A stretch of DNA of 64,000 nt, taken from NCBI RefSeq assembly GCF_032678705.1, contig NZ_JAVTSS010000002.1:558001-622000 (forward strand), in the 5' to 3' direction. The position numbers and the translations under genes were made by a program. Source of the stretch: Pedobacter frigiditerrae (GTDB lineage: Bacteria; Bacteroidota; Bacteroidia; Sphingobacteriales; Sphingobacteriaceae). This document shows, piece after piece, positions 1 through 7,160 of the stretch. Within the stretch, counting starts at the first letter, position 1, and every line of letters starts with the position of its first letter. The notes under the pieces were generated by a model. That model was given only the letters and a program-made list of their open reading frames with translations. It did not search any database and was not told the origin of the DNA.

Positions 1-135
1 ATGTGCAGTATCGTATTTTGCTTCAGCCATATAAATGAAAAACGAATTCGTTTTGTTAAATAGGCTAATTACGTTTTGTGAAAATCCAACGGTGCTAACT
101 AAAAGCAGGGCAATTACTAAAAAGGCTTTCTTCAT
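1..135 (-). CDS. Secreted protein, N-terminal fragment cut by window edge
   Basis: The minus-strand frame starts at an ATG at 135 and runs open through base 1, so only the first 45 residues are visible. They begin MKKAFLVIALLLVSTVGFSQ, a typical Bacteroidota signal peptide, followed by a stretch ending YMAEAKYDTAH. The 'F..MAEAKYDTA' part is reminiscent of small secreted DUF3887-like proteins, but this is too short to decide. A TAnnTTTG box lies 31 nt upstream. Product unknown. Confidence 0.6.
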   Translation of the reverse strand, partial: MKKAFLVIALLLVSTVGFSQNVISLFNKTNSFFIYMAEAKYDTAH

Positions 136-166
136 AAAATTTATAATCATCGCATAAGATGAGAAT

Positions 167-174
167 CAAAGTTA
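167..174 (-). promoter_or_regulatory. -7 box of the truncated secreted protein
   Basis: The minus strand reads TAACTTTG, an exact match to the Bacteroidota -7 consensus TAnnTTTG, 31 nt before the ATG at 135. I see no clear -33 TTG at the expected spacing. Confidence 0.45.
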
Positions 175-210
175 ATATTATTTAAACCGCTTTAGTGTTA
201 AAAATTGTGA

Positions 211-250
211 AATAAAAAACGCCAATCATTTTGAGTGATTGGCGTTTAAC
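211..250 (-). terminator. Rho-independent terminator after osmC
   Basis: AACGCCAATCA (219-229) pairs perfectly with TGATTGGCGTT (236-246) over an 11-bp stem. On the minus strand the stem is followed by a run of T. It lies just past the osmC stop codon. Confidence 0.85.
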
Positions 251-265
251 TATTAGGATTATCGT

Positions 266-682
266 TTATAACAACTCCGCTTCGATGGTAATTGGCGCAT
301 TCATTAATTTAGAGATTGGGCAATTCGCTTTTGCATCTGCTACTAATTCATCAAATTTCTCTTTTGATAAACCTTCTGCCTTTACTTTAACTTCTAAATG
401 AATACCTACAATTTCACCTTTTTCAGGATTCAAATCTACTGTTGCTTTAGTTGTAATATCTTCTGGAGAAATATTTTCTGCAGAGATATTAAAGCTTAAC
501 TTCATGGTAAAGCAACCCGAGTGTGCTGCAGCAATTAACTCTTCAGGGTTTGTACCCACACCTTCTTCAAAACGACTTTTGAAAGAATATTGTGTATTAC
601 TTAATGTTCCACTTTGTGTGGTCAATGTTCCTTTTCCATCTTTTCCGGTGCCATTCCAAACGGCAGTTGCATTTCTTTTCAT
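266..682 (-). CDS. osmC: OsmC family peroxiredoxin
   Basis: This 138-residue protein matches the OsmC subfamily in length. These enzymes reduce organic hydroperoxides with two cysteines. Both are present: C57 in HSGCFTM and C121 in NCPISK. The N-terminal segment ATAVWNGTGKDGKGTL and the central PEELIAAAHSGCF are classic OsmC features, and a catalytic-site arginine candidate lies in SFKSRFEEG. It is a cytoplasmic protein with no signal peptide. It is transcribed alone and ends at a strong terminator (211-250). OsmC is preferred over Ohr because of the WNG/GKG N-terminus; the distinction is fairly safe but not certain. Confidence 0.92.
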   Translation of the reverse strand: MKRNATAVWNGTGKDGKGTLTTQSGTLSNTQYSFKSRFEEGVGTNPEELIAAAHSGCFTMKLSFNISAENISPEDITTKATVDLNPEKGEIVGIHLEVKVKAEGLSKEKFDELVADAKANCPISKLMNAPITIEAELL

Positions 683-809
683 GTTAAAATTGTTTTTTAA
701 TTACTAATGTAAAATAAGACAAAATTGTTTAGCAAAACTCTATATCTGACAATAAATTTACAGCTTTAACAACATAAATATTTTTTACACAGATTATCAT
801 TACATTAAA

Positions 810-817
810 TATATTTG
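810..817 (+). promoter_or_regulatory. -7 box of the single-domain response regulator
   Basis: TATATTTG matches TAnnTTTG, with its last base 19 nt before the TTG start at 837. The mRNA leader would be short, roughly a dozen bases. No convincing -33 element was seen. Confidence 0.45.
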
Positions 818-836
818 TGTTACAAAAATTATCCCT

Positions 837-1229
837 TTGGCAAATAAATCCAAGTTTAAAAACATTTTAGTTATCGAAGATAATCACGCTATTTTAGACG
901 TAATTACCTTGATATTGCAGAGCGAAGCATATAAAGTTGCTGGCTTAAATAAAAGTGTTGATATGATGAAACATATTGATGATTTCAAGCCCGACTTAAT
1001 GATTTTAGATATCATGTTACCCGATGGTGATGGTCGCGAATTGTTAGGACAACTACGTTCCAATGAAAAAACCGCAAACATTCCTGTTTTAATGATTTCT
1101 GCCAAATATACTTCAGAAACCATTCAACAAAACACAGCACACAAGCCTAATGGATTTTTAGCAAAGCCTTTTGACATTGATGATTTGTTAGATAAAATCG
1201 AAGGTATTCTTGCTGGAAAGAACTTCTAA
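837..1229 (+). CDS. Single-domain response regulator (CheY-like receiver)
   Basis: The 130 residues form one receiver domain with no output domain. The acidic pair E14/D15 (VIEDN), the phospho-acceptor D58 (LMILDIM) and the conserved K110 (FLAKPF) are all visible. No ATG lies in frame upstream and the first usable codon is TTG at 837, just downstream of a -7 box, so the TTG start is the best choice. No histidine kinase is adjacent, so its phosphodonor is unknown. The NTF2-like gene follows after 33 nt on the same strand. Family call firm; pathway unknown. Confidence 0.88.
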   Translation: MANKSKFKNILVIEDNHAILDVITLILQSEAYKVAGLNKSVDMMKHIDDFKPDLMILDIMLPDGDGRELLGQLRSNEKTANIPVLMISAKYTSETIQQNTAHKPNGFLAKPFDIDDLLDKIEGILAGKNF

Positions 1230-1262
1230 ATTTTTGCATACATTTATGCAAAACCAGATGTG

Positions 1263-1733
1263 ATGACAGATAACGAACAACTTATCCATAATTTTTATAC
1301 CAGTTTTAATAATAAGGACTACAAGGCAATGCAAGCTTGTTATGCAGATAATGCAACCTTTAATGATGCTGTTTTTAAAAACCTCAATTCCGAGCAAGTA
1401 AAAGCAATGTGGGAAATGTTAATTTTAAAAGGAAAAGATTTAAGGATTGAATTTAGCAATATCTCTTCCGATGGGAATAATGTAAAAGCACATTGGGATG
1501 CGTACTATACCTTCTCTGCCACAGGCAAAAAAGTAGTTAATAATATTGATGCCCGTTTTGAAATTGAAAACGGAAAAATTGTTAAACATACAGATACTTT
1601 CGATTTCCACACTTGGTCTACACAAGCTTTAGGAATCAAAGGTTTCCTTTTAGGTTGGACAACATTTTTGAGAAAGAAAGTTACCGCTCAGGCAATGAAA
1701 AATCTGGATGGGTTTATGAAAGCGAAAGTCTAA
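1263..1733 (+). CDS. SnoaL/NTF2-like protein
   Basis: This is a 156-residue protein. The N-terminal EQLIHNFYTSFNNKDYKAMQACYADNATFNDAVF is the typical opening of the NTF2-like/SnoaL-like fold: a helix, then a conical barrel, in stand-alone proteins that may be polyketide cyclase-like, isomerase-like or simply ligand binding. A later segment, FEIENGKIVKHTDTFDF, is the usual core strand pair. No signal peptide or membrane segment is seen. A GTG codon at 1260 directly precedes the ATG at 1263; I use the ATG. It follows the receiver gene by 33 nt and may share its transcript. No catalytic role can be assigned. Confidence 0.8.
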   Translation: MTDNEQLIHNFYTSFNNKDYKAMQACYADNATFNDAVFKNLNSEQVKAMWEMLILKGKDLRIEFSNISSDGNNVKAHWDAYYTFSATGKKVVNNIDARFEIENGKIVKHTDTFDFHTWSTQALGIKGFLLGWTTFLRKKVTAQAMKNLDGFMKAKV

Positions 1734-1740
1734 GAGTTTT

Positions 1741-2240
1741 TGTCATTCAGACGTGTACCGATTTCACATCGGTAGCGCACCTGTCCCGACTTCTTCCTAT
1801 CGTGTGGAGACATCTTTTTTGCTCATTGCTTTTTGGACTATGCAAGGTTCCGTTCATAATACTGGTGCCTCTAGCCAAGCACGACCGTCAATCCCCAGTG
1901 CCAGCCCAATCAAAAAAACAGTAGCACAATAGAAAAACCAGCACTAACAAACCTCAAACGCAGTGGTTTTGTGCTCATTCTTTTACTGACTTTCATTTAT
2001 CAGTTACGAACAAAACAAAGTGCCCCTGTTTTTTTGATGAGCAAGGGCCCGTGAAAAGGCACCTAGCGGGATTGACAAGCATTTTTGCATACTTTTGATG
2101 CTTCAAAAGTTTGATGCCTGCCGGCATAGAGGCAAAAAAATAAACCAATATTTGTGTCCACACGATAGGACTTCTTCGGGAGCGAAGAATCTATTTTTTA
2201 ATCATAATAGATTCCTTCTACGCAGGAGTAGGACAAATGA
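1741..2240. repeat. GTCAT...ATGAC intergenic palindromic repeat, split by an insertion
   Basis: This gene-free gap starts with GTCATTCAG and ends with ACAAATGAC. It contains the nested hairpin ACCGATTTCACATCGGT and the segment CCTGTCCCGACTTCTTC, which continues on the far side of the insertion at 1797-2168 as GACTTCTTCGGGAGCGAAG. Related copies of the same words occur at 3911-3958, 33575-33655, 34325-34372 and 41112-41172. Confidence 0.65.
1797..2168. mobile_element. MITE-like element (372 bp) with inverted ends and 9-bp target duplication
   Basis: The left end CTATCGTGTGGAGACA (1797-1812) and the right end 2153-2168 are inverted repeats matching at 15 of 16 positions. Both sides are flanked by the same 9 bases GACTTCTTC (1788-1796 and 2169-2177). 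Removing the element and one flank restores CCTGTCCCGACTTCTTCGGGAG, which occurs uninterrupted at 3928-3949. The interior holds sub-terminal inverted words (GTCAATCCC at about 1889 against GGGATTGAC at about 2069) but no transposase. A 44-codon minus-strand frame (1993-2127) lies inside; I do not call it a gene. It is likely a non-autonomous element mobilised by a transposase elsewhere. Confidence 0.7.
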
Positions 2241-2252
2241 CATTTAATAATA

Positions 2253-3653
2253 TTAAGCTTGCTTAAGCTGCGTTATTATCGTTGTAATATCCAATTTTTG
2301 CTGGTTGCCACTATGCATATTCTTTAAGGTTAACAAACCACTTTCAATTTCATCTCCACCAATTAAAATCACAAAAGGAATGTTCTTATCATCTGCATAA
2401 CTCATTTGCTTTTTCAGCTTTGCAGATGATGGATATAATTCTGCTGATATATTTGCTGTTCTTAATTGTTGCAAAATTGGCAATGCATACAACTCTGCTG
2501 CTTCATCAAAATTACTAATCAACACTTTTGTACCTTGTGCTGCAGAAGCAGGAAATAAATTCAACTCCTCTAAAACGTCGTAAATTCTATCAGCACCAAA
2601 AGAAATTCCAACACCTGTTAAATCTTTCAATCCGAACATTCCTGTTAAATCATCATAACGACCGCCACCACCAATACTTCCCATGGCAACTTCATTTGTT
2701 TTAACCTCAAAAATACAGCCTGTGTAATAGTTTAAGCCACGAGCCAGAGTGATATCTAGCTCAATGGAAGATGTAAGATGTGAAATGGAAGATGTAAGCT
2801 TAGCAACATAATCAAAAACTCTTTCGATTTCTGCTACACCCTTTAAGCCAATCTCTGAATTAGCTAGAACGTTTTTCAAACTTTCCAACTTTTCATCATT
2901 AGAACCTTTCAACATGATTACAGGCTCCAATTTTTGAATGTCTTCGTTGGTAAATCCACGCTCAATCAATTCTTTAGTTACGCCTTCAAAACCAATTTTA
3001 TCTAGTTTATCAATGGCAACTGTCATGTCGACAATCAATTCTGGTTTACCTATAATTTCGGCTATACCAGAAAGTATTTTACGGTTATTGATTTTAATAT
3101 TAAAATCCTTTAAGCCTAAGTTGGTTAAAGCTTCGTGATAAATTAAAATAAATTCTGCCTCATTTAATAAAGATGGTGAACCAACTACATCTGCATCACA
3201 TTGATAAAACTCTCTGTAACGGCCTTTTTGAGGCCTGTCTGCTCTCCAAACTGGCTGCACTTGGAAACGCTTGAAAGGAAATGAAATCTCGCTTTGGTGC
3301 ATCACCACGTAACGAGCAAACGGAACAGTTAAATCGTAGCGAAGTGCTTTTTCAGAAATTAGAGTCAACAGATTTTTAGCATTGTACTCAAAGCTTTGGT
3401 CTTTAGTCTTTCTTCTTTCAGCTTCTTTCAAATAATCTCCACTGTTTAAAACTTTAAAAATCAGTTTATCACCTTCATCACCATATTTACCAGTTAAGGT
3501 TTGCAAGTTTTCCATACTTGGTGTTTGTATTTCGGCATAACCATACTTCTTGAAAACCGTTTTAATAGTATCAAAAATATAATTACGTTTCACCATTTCT
3601 TGGGGCGAAAAATCTCTTGTTCCTTTTGGTAAACTTGGCTTGGTAATAGACAT
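2253..3653 (-). CDS. hisS: Histidine--tRNA ligase
   Basis: This class II aminoacyl-tRNA synthetase charges tRNA-His in the cytoplasm. The 466-residue length is normal for the family. Motif 1 region PKGTRDFSPQEM, motif 2 RFQVQPVWRADRPQKGRYREFYQCDAD, the histidine-specific ARGLNYYTG and the C-terminal anticodon-binding domain (from about residue 370) are all present. Oddity: just before ELDITLARGLNYYTG lies a 7-residue repeat, LTSSISH then LTSSIEL, encoded by a 21-bp in-frame tandem (2764-2777 and 2785-2798 share ATGGAAGATGTAAG on the plus strand). A -7 box sits only 4 nt before the ATG. It is flanked by repeat-rich gaps on both sides, so it is probably monocistronic. Confidence 0.97.
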   Translation of the reverse strand: MSITKPSLPKGTRDFSPQEMVKRNYIFDTIKTVFKKYGYAEIQTPSMENLQTLTGKYGDEGDKLIFKVLNSGDYLKEAERRKTKDQSFEYNAKNLLTLISEKALRYDLTVPFARYVVMHQSEISFPFKRFQVQPVWRADRPQKGRYREFYQCDADVVGSPSLLNEAEFILIYHEALTNLGLKDFNIKINNRKILSGIAEIIGKPELIVDMTVAIDKLDKIGFEGVTKELIERGFTNEDIQKLEPVIMLKGSNDEKLESLKNVLANSEIGLKGVAEIERVFDYVAKLTSSISHLTSSIELDITLARGLNYYTGCIFEVKTNEVAMGSIGGGGRYDDLTGMFGLKDLTGVGISFGADRIYDVLEELNLFPASAAQGTKVLISNFDEAAELYALPILQQLRTANISAELYPSSAKLKKQMSYADDKNIPFVILIGGDEIESGLLTLKNMHSGNQQKLDITTIITQLKQA

Positions 3654-3657
3654 GGCG

Positions 3658-3665
3658 CAAAAATA
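3658..3665 (-). promoter_or_regulatory. -7 box almost touching the hisS start codon
   Basis: The minus strand reads TATTTTTG, a TAnnTTTG match, with only 4 nt between it and the ATG at 3653. If used, transcription would begin at or next to the AUG, giving a leaderless or nearly leaderless mRNA. Confidence 0.35.
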
Positions 3666-3764
3666 CTTATTTATGCTGAAAGGTAAAAGGTTTAAAGGCG
3701 GAAGGTTGGAGAAGCTTAACTGTTGAAAATTTATTTGAAGCGCAAATTATTGCAAATCACAATG

Positions 3765-3849
3765 TCAGTCCTGCCATCCGCTTTACTCTCCCGAAAATTC
3801 GGGATTCGTGCTCGCTCCTGTCAGGGCTAATTAACTTAAGTTTGTGCAA
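3765..3849. repeat. TCAGTCCTG...TTGTGCAA intergenic repeat, copy 1
   Basis: One conserved end carries TCAGTCCTGC and the other TCGCTCC...TCAGG..TAATTAA...TTGTGCAA. The middle is a perfect hairpin, TCCCGAAAATTCGGGA. The second copy at 39632-39735 has the same ends but an unrelated hairpin in the middle. The 370-bp gap between hisS and the DUF418 gene holds this repeat and the palindrome at 3911-3958, and no gene that I can see. Confidence 0.6.
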
Positions 3850-3903
3850 GAAAACCGCTCATAGTTGCACAGACCTGCGTAAACTAAACCCGATTGGCGT
3901 GGA

Positions 3904-3969
3904 AATCTTTTTGTCATCCTGAGCGGACCTGTCCCGACTTCTTCGGGAGTCGAAGGACAAAAAAGATTG
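3904..3969. repeat. GTCAT-type palindromic intergenic repeat
   Basis: AATCTTTTTGTC (3904-3915) pairs with GACAAAAAAGATT (3957-3969), enclosing ATCCTGAGCGG, the small hairpin CCCGACTTCTTCGGG and GTCGAAGG. It resembles the uninterrupted form of the repeat at 1741-2240. It sits downstream of the DUF418 gene (minus strand) and may act as its terminator. Confidence 0.6.
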
Positions 3970-4023
3970 AAACAAAAAGCGGGACTATCCTTTAATAAAT
4001 TCGCTGCTTTTGCTTTTCAAATC

Positions 4024-5187
4024 TTAAACATTTCTCAACGGTAATTTCTTCCTATAGCTTAACTGTCGCCAAATCCATTCAACTGGTCCATAATTGTATT
4101 TTGATAACCACCATTTGCTAACAAAAATCTGCAAAATATAAACTACCAAAGCTAACAACAAGTAAAACCAAAGTGGCTTGGTATTCCAAATCCCTAATCC
4201 AAAGCCAGAGAAAACTAGCAACCCTATTAAGTTTTGGGTCATGTAATTTGTCAACGTCATTTTACCCATTATGGCGAAGTGCTCAAAAAGTGTTTTCAAT
4301 TTGCCAGCTATAAATAACCAACAAATACCACTTCCAATACATATCATGGAACTTAGCACCATATAATACCTTAATTTAAAATGTTTTAAAAACACCCATT
4401 TCTGGTTAGCATAAGCTAAAAAGAATACATTTAAAAAAACAACAATGCCCAATGATATCCAGAAGGCACGCACAATATATTTTTTATTGTTTGTTAGCTT
4501 TCCGAAAAAATTAATTTTATATAAAGTGAAACCCCATAACATACAGCAGAACATGACCAAATGAACGGTGTACAAATAGCCTTTCAAAATCATTTCGCCA
4601 AAGTAGGTTGCCTTTAAACCAAAAGTTAGCACGTCAAGTAAATTGCGACTTTGATAGAGGGGAAATAATTTAACAACCTCATCCCACGAGGTATCTTTTA
4701 AAGCGCCCACAAATGCAGCAATTGGTGGTACGGCTAATAGTAAAACTACGCTTGTAATAAAGGTGGTTTTAGCAGAACTACGGTAAAATATCAACAATAA
4801 AAGTCCCATTACTGCATAGTCTTTTAAGATATCGCCAAAGAATAAGGCACTGTTTATAAATGCTAAAACCAAAAGCCAGAACATCCGCCCTGCGAAAAAC
4901 CCATAGGGATTATGTCCTTTTTCCTTAACGTTATCCATTAAAACAGCGAAGCCATAACCAAACAATAGGCTTAATAAAGTCCAAGATTTTGCGGAGAAAA
5001 AGATATTGGTGATATACATTAGCACATTTGTTAATGTATCTGGTTTAAAGCTTTCCCAATTTCTACCTAGGGTGAAAAAATCAAAATAGTTCATTAAAAC
5101 AACACCTAAAAGCGCCCAACCTCTCAATACATCTACAATTATAGTTCTTTGGTTTTGTTGAATGGGTTGATTTAGGGATGTTACCAT
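4024..5187 (-). CDS. DUF418 family membrane protein
   Basis: This is a multi-pass inner-membrane protein with about ten hydrophobic segments. The N-terminal VDVLRGWALLGVVLMNYFDF is the signature opening of DUF418/YeiB-type proteins, and the C-terminal third (from MGKMTLTNYMTQNLIG to GPVEWIWRQLSY) is the DUF418 domain itself. The function of the family is not established; transport or acyl transfer have been suggested from fold. I place the start at the ATG at 5187 (387 residues). An upstream in-frame ATG at 5253 would add 22 residues that look like leader DNA. It is single, with no partner gene adjacent. Confidence 0.85.
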   Translation of the reverse strand: MVTSLNQPIQQNQRTIIVDVLRGWALLGVVLMNYFDFFTLGRNWESFKPDTLTNVLMYITNIFFSAKSWTLLSLLFGYGFAVLMDNVKEKGHNPYGFFAGRMFWLLVLAFINSALFFGDILKDYAVMGLLLLIFYRSSAKTTFITSVVLLLAVPPIAAFVGALKDTSWDEVVKLFPLYQSRNLLDVLTFGLKATYFGEMILKGYLYTVHLVMFCCMLWGFTLYKINFFGKLTNNKKYIVRAFWISLGIVVFLNVFFLAYANQKWVFLKHFKLRYYMVLSSMICIGSGICWLFIAGKLKTLFEHFAIMGKMTLTNYMTQNLIGLLVFSGFGLGIWNTKPLWFYLLLALVVYILQIFVSKWWLSKYNYGPVEWIWRQLSYRKKLPLRNV

Positions 5188-5246
5188 TTTGAGAGTTGAT
5201 TTTTTAACTAAAGATATATTATTTTTAAGAAATTGATAACCAGTAG

Positions 5247-5385
5247 AAAGCAAAAAAGCTTCCCTTTTGAGGTAGTTTTATTAAGATATACGTGGGCCAA
5301 CTTTGTGGTTTTTTGTCCATATAAAAAAACGTGGGTCAATTTTTAAATTTTTGGCCCACGTTATTAAAAAGCAAAAAAGCTTCCC
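5247..5385. repeat. Direct 18-bp repeat and 11-bp inverted repeat
   Basis: AAAGCAAAAAAGCTTCCC occurs at 5247-5264 and again at 5368-5385. Between them ACGTGGGCCAA (5290-5300) and TTGGCCCACGT (5351-5361) form a perfect inverted repeat, with a third near-copy ACGTGGGTCAA at 5327-5337. The second 18-mer is half of the pdhC terminator, so this looks like a partly duplicated terminator region. Confidence 0.55.
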
Positions 5386-5408
5386 GATAAATCGGGAAGC
5401 TTTTAATA
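5373..5408 (-). terminator. Rho-independent terminator after pdhC
   Basis: The hairpin AAAAGCTTCCCGAT/ATCGGGAAGCTTTT (5375-5404) is a perfect stem with almost no loop. It has A/T runs on both sides, so it works on the minus strand just beyond the pdhC stop and perhaps also on the plus strand. Confidence 0.85.
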
Positions 5409-5472
5409 AAAATATAAGAGTAGCAATAAGCCACCCCGCCTTTCAGGCACCCCTCCACGGGAGGGGAATTAA

Positions 5473-7131
5473 CTATGCTAATAATCTAATTGGCTCTTCT
5501 AGTAGTCCTTTTAAGGTTTGTAAGAATTGTGCTCCGGTTGCACCATCAACCACACGGTGATCGCAACCTAAAGTTAATTTCATAACGTTACCTGGAACAA
5601 CAGCACCATTTTTAACTACAGGAACTGCTTGGATAGCACCTACAGACAAGATTGCCCCATCAGGAGAGTTGATGATTGATGTAAACTCATCAATACCAAA
5701 CATACCTAAATTAGAAACTGTGAAAGTACTTCCTTCCCAATCTGCTGGCTGTAGTTTCTTAGCTTTTGCTTTAGCGCCAAAATCTTTTACTTCCGCAGAA
5801 ATGTGAGATAAAGATTTACCATCTGCAAAACGCACAACTGGCACTAATAAACCATCTTCAACAGCCATAGCAACACCAATGTTAGTATGCTCGTTGAAAC
5901 GAATTTTGTCGCCACCCCATGAAGAGTTAACAGCAGGGTGTTTTTTCAATGCAATAGCAACCGCTTTGATTACAATATCATTAAATGAAACCTTAACTGG
6001 AGCAACTGCGTTAATTGCTGTACGAGCAGCCATTGCGCCATCCATATCAATACTTACAGTTAAGTAAAAGTGTGGAGCTGTAAATAAACTTTCTGCCAAA
6101 CGTTTTGCAATTACTTTACGCATTTGCGAAACAGGTTGTTCAGTAAATTTAACTTCGCCAACATAAGTTGGAATTACCGGAGCCGCAGCAGCAGGTTTTT
6201 CAGAACTTGCAGGAGCATCAGTTTTTGCAGGTGCTGCAGCAGGTTTATAGTTCTCGATATCCTTTTTAATGATACGACCACCTTCTGCACTACCAGCAAC
6301 TTGTGCTAAATCAATTCCTTTATCTTTTGCAATTTTCTTAGCCAAAGGCGATGCAATGATGCGACCACCATTTGAATTTGTTGTTGCAGGAGCTTCTTCT
6401 TGAGCTGGAGCAGCTTCAGTTTTAGCTTCTTTTACAGGAGCATCAGCGCTTTTATCAGCAGTAGGTTTTGCAGGTGCATCACCATTTGCTAAAATAGAAG
6501 AAATATCTGTTCCTTCTGGACCAACAATAGCAATGATGCCGTTTACTTTTGCGGCCTCACCTTTGTTAACACCAACGTGCAATAAAGTTCCAGTAGCATA
6601 ACCCATCACTTCCATAGTTGCCTTATCGGTTTCTACGTCAGCTAAAATGTCATCGTCTTTAACTTTATCACCAACTTTTTTATGCCATTCGGCGATAACG
6701 CCTTCAGTCATTGTATCACTTAATAAAGGCATGCGGATTACCGTTACACCTTTTTTGCTCAATTCTTCTTCGCTTAAGCCACCACCTTGAGCAGGAGATT
6801 CAGTTTTTGCTTCTTCTTTTGGCGCTTCTTCTTTCGGACTTTCCGACTTCTGACTTCCCGACTCAGCCTCCAAAGCAGCTTTGTAATCTTCGCCTTCTTT
6901 ACCGATAACGGCAATTACAGCGTCAACTGGAACAGCTTTACCTTCTTCAACGCCAACAAATAATAACGTTCCATCCCAGTAAGATTCTAAATCCATCGTA
7001 GCTTTATCAGTCTCTACTTCGGCTAAAACATCACCGCTTTTAACTTTATCGCCCACTTTTTTATGCCACTTCGCCATTACCCCTTCGGTCATGGTATCGC
7101 TCATTTTGGGCATTTTTACTATATCAGCCAT
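5473..7131 (-). CDS. pdhC: Pyruvate dehydrogenase complex E2, dihydrolipoamide acetyltransferase
   Basis: E2 core of the pyruvate dehydrogenase complex; it passes acetyl groups from E1 to CoA. Domain order in 552 residues: lipoyl domain 1 (ETDKATMDLES, near residue 45), Ala/Pro/Glu-rich linker, lipoyl domain 2 (ETDKATMEVMG, near 170), a second linker, the peripheral subunit-binding domain (ASPLAKKIAKDKGIDL, near 265), and the catalytic acyltransferase domain with the active-site segment GCDHRVVDGATGAQFL near the C-terminus. Both lipoyl lysines are intact. It lies 29 nt downstream of pdhA in one operon and ends at a strong terminator. Alternative: a branched-chain or 2-oxoglutarate E2, but the two lipoyl domains and the pairing with pdhA favour pyruvate. 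Confidence 0.95.
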   Translation of the reverse strand: MADIVKMPKMSDTMTEGVMAKWHKKVGDKVKSGDVLAEVETDKATMDLESYWDGTLLFVGVEEGKAVPVDAVIAVIGKEGEDYKAALEAESGSQKSESPKEEAPKEEAKTESPAQGGGLSEEELSKKGVTVIRMPLLSDTMTEGVIAEWHKKVGDKVKDDDILADVETDKATMEVMGYATGTLLHVGVNKGEAAKVNGIIAIVGPEGTDISSILANGDAPAKPTADKSADAPVKEAKTEAAPAQEEAPATTNSNGGRIIASPLAKKIAKDKGIDLAQVAGSAEGGRIIKKDIENYKPAAAPAKTDAPASSEKPAAAAPVIPTYVGEVKFTEQPVSQMRKVIAKRLAESLFTAPHFYLTVSIDMDGAMAARTAINAVAPVKVSFNDIVIKAVAIALKKHPAVNSSWGGDKIRFNEHTNIGVAMAVEDGLLVPVVRFADGKSLSHISAEVKDFGAKAKAKKLQPADWEGSTFTVSNLGMFGIDEFTSIINSPDGAILSVGAIQAVPVVKNGAVVPGNVMKLTLGCDHRVVDGATGAQFLQTLKGLLEEPIRLLA

Positions 7132-7160
7132 TTATATATATCTATTGAAATGCGTTTTGA

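Noticed and set aside
1613..1924. 103-codon plus-strand frame running from the NTF2-like gene into the MITE-like element
   Set aside because: It overlaps the real gene in another frame, then crosses repeat DNA; the composition (Cys, Arg, Phe rich) is that of a shadow.
1993..2127. 44-codon minus-strand frame inside the MITE-like element
   Set aside because: It lies wholly between the element's inverted ends and overlaps its inner inverted words. No motif and no promoter were seen, so it is likely incidental repeat sequence.
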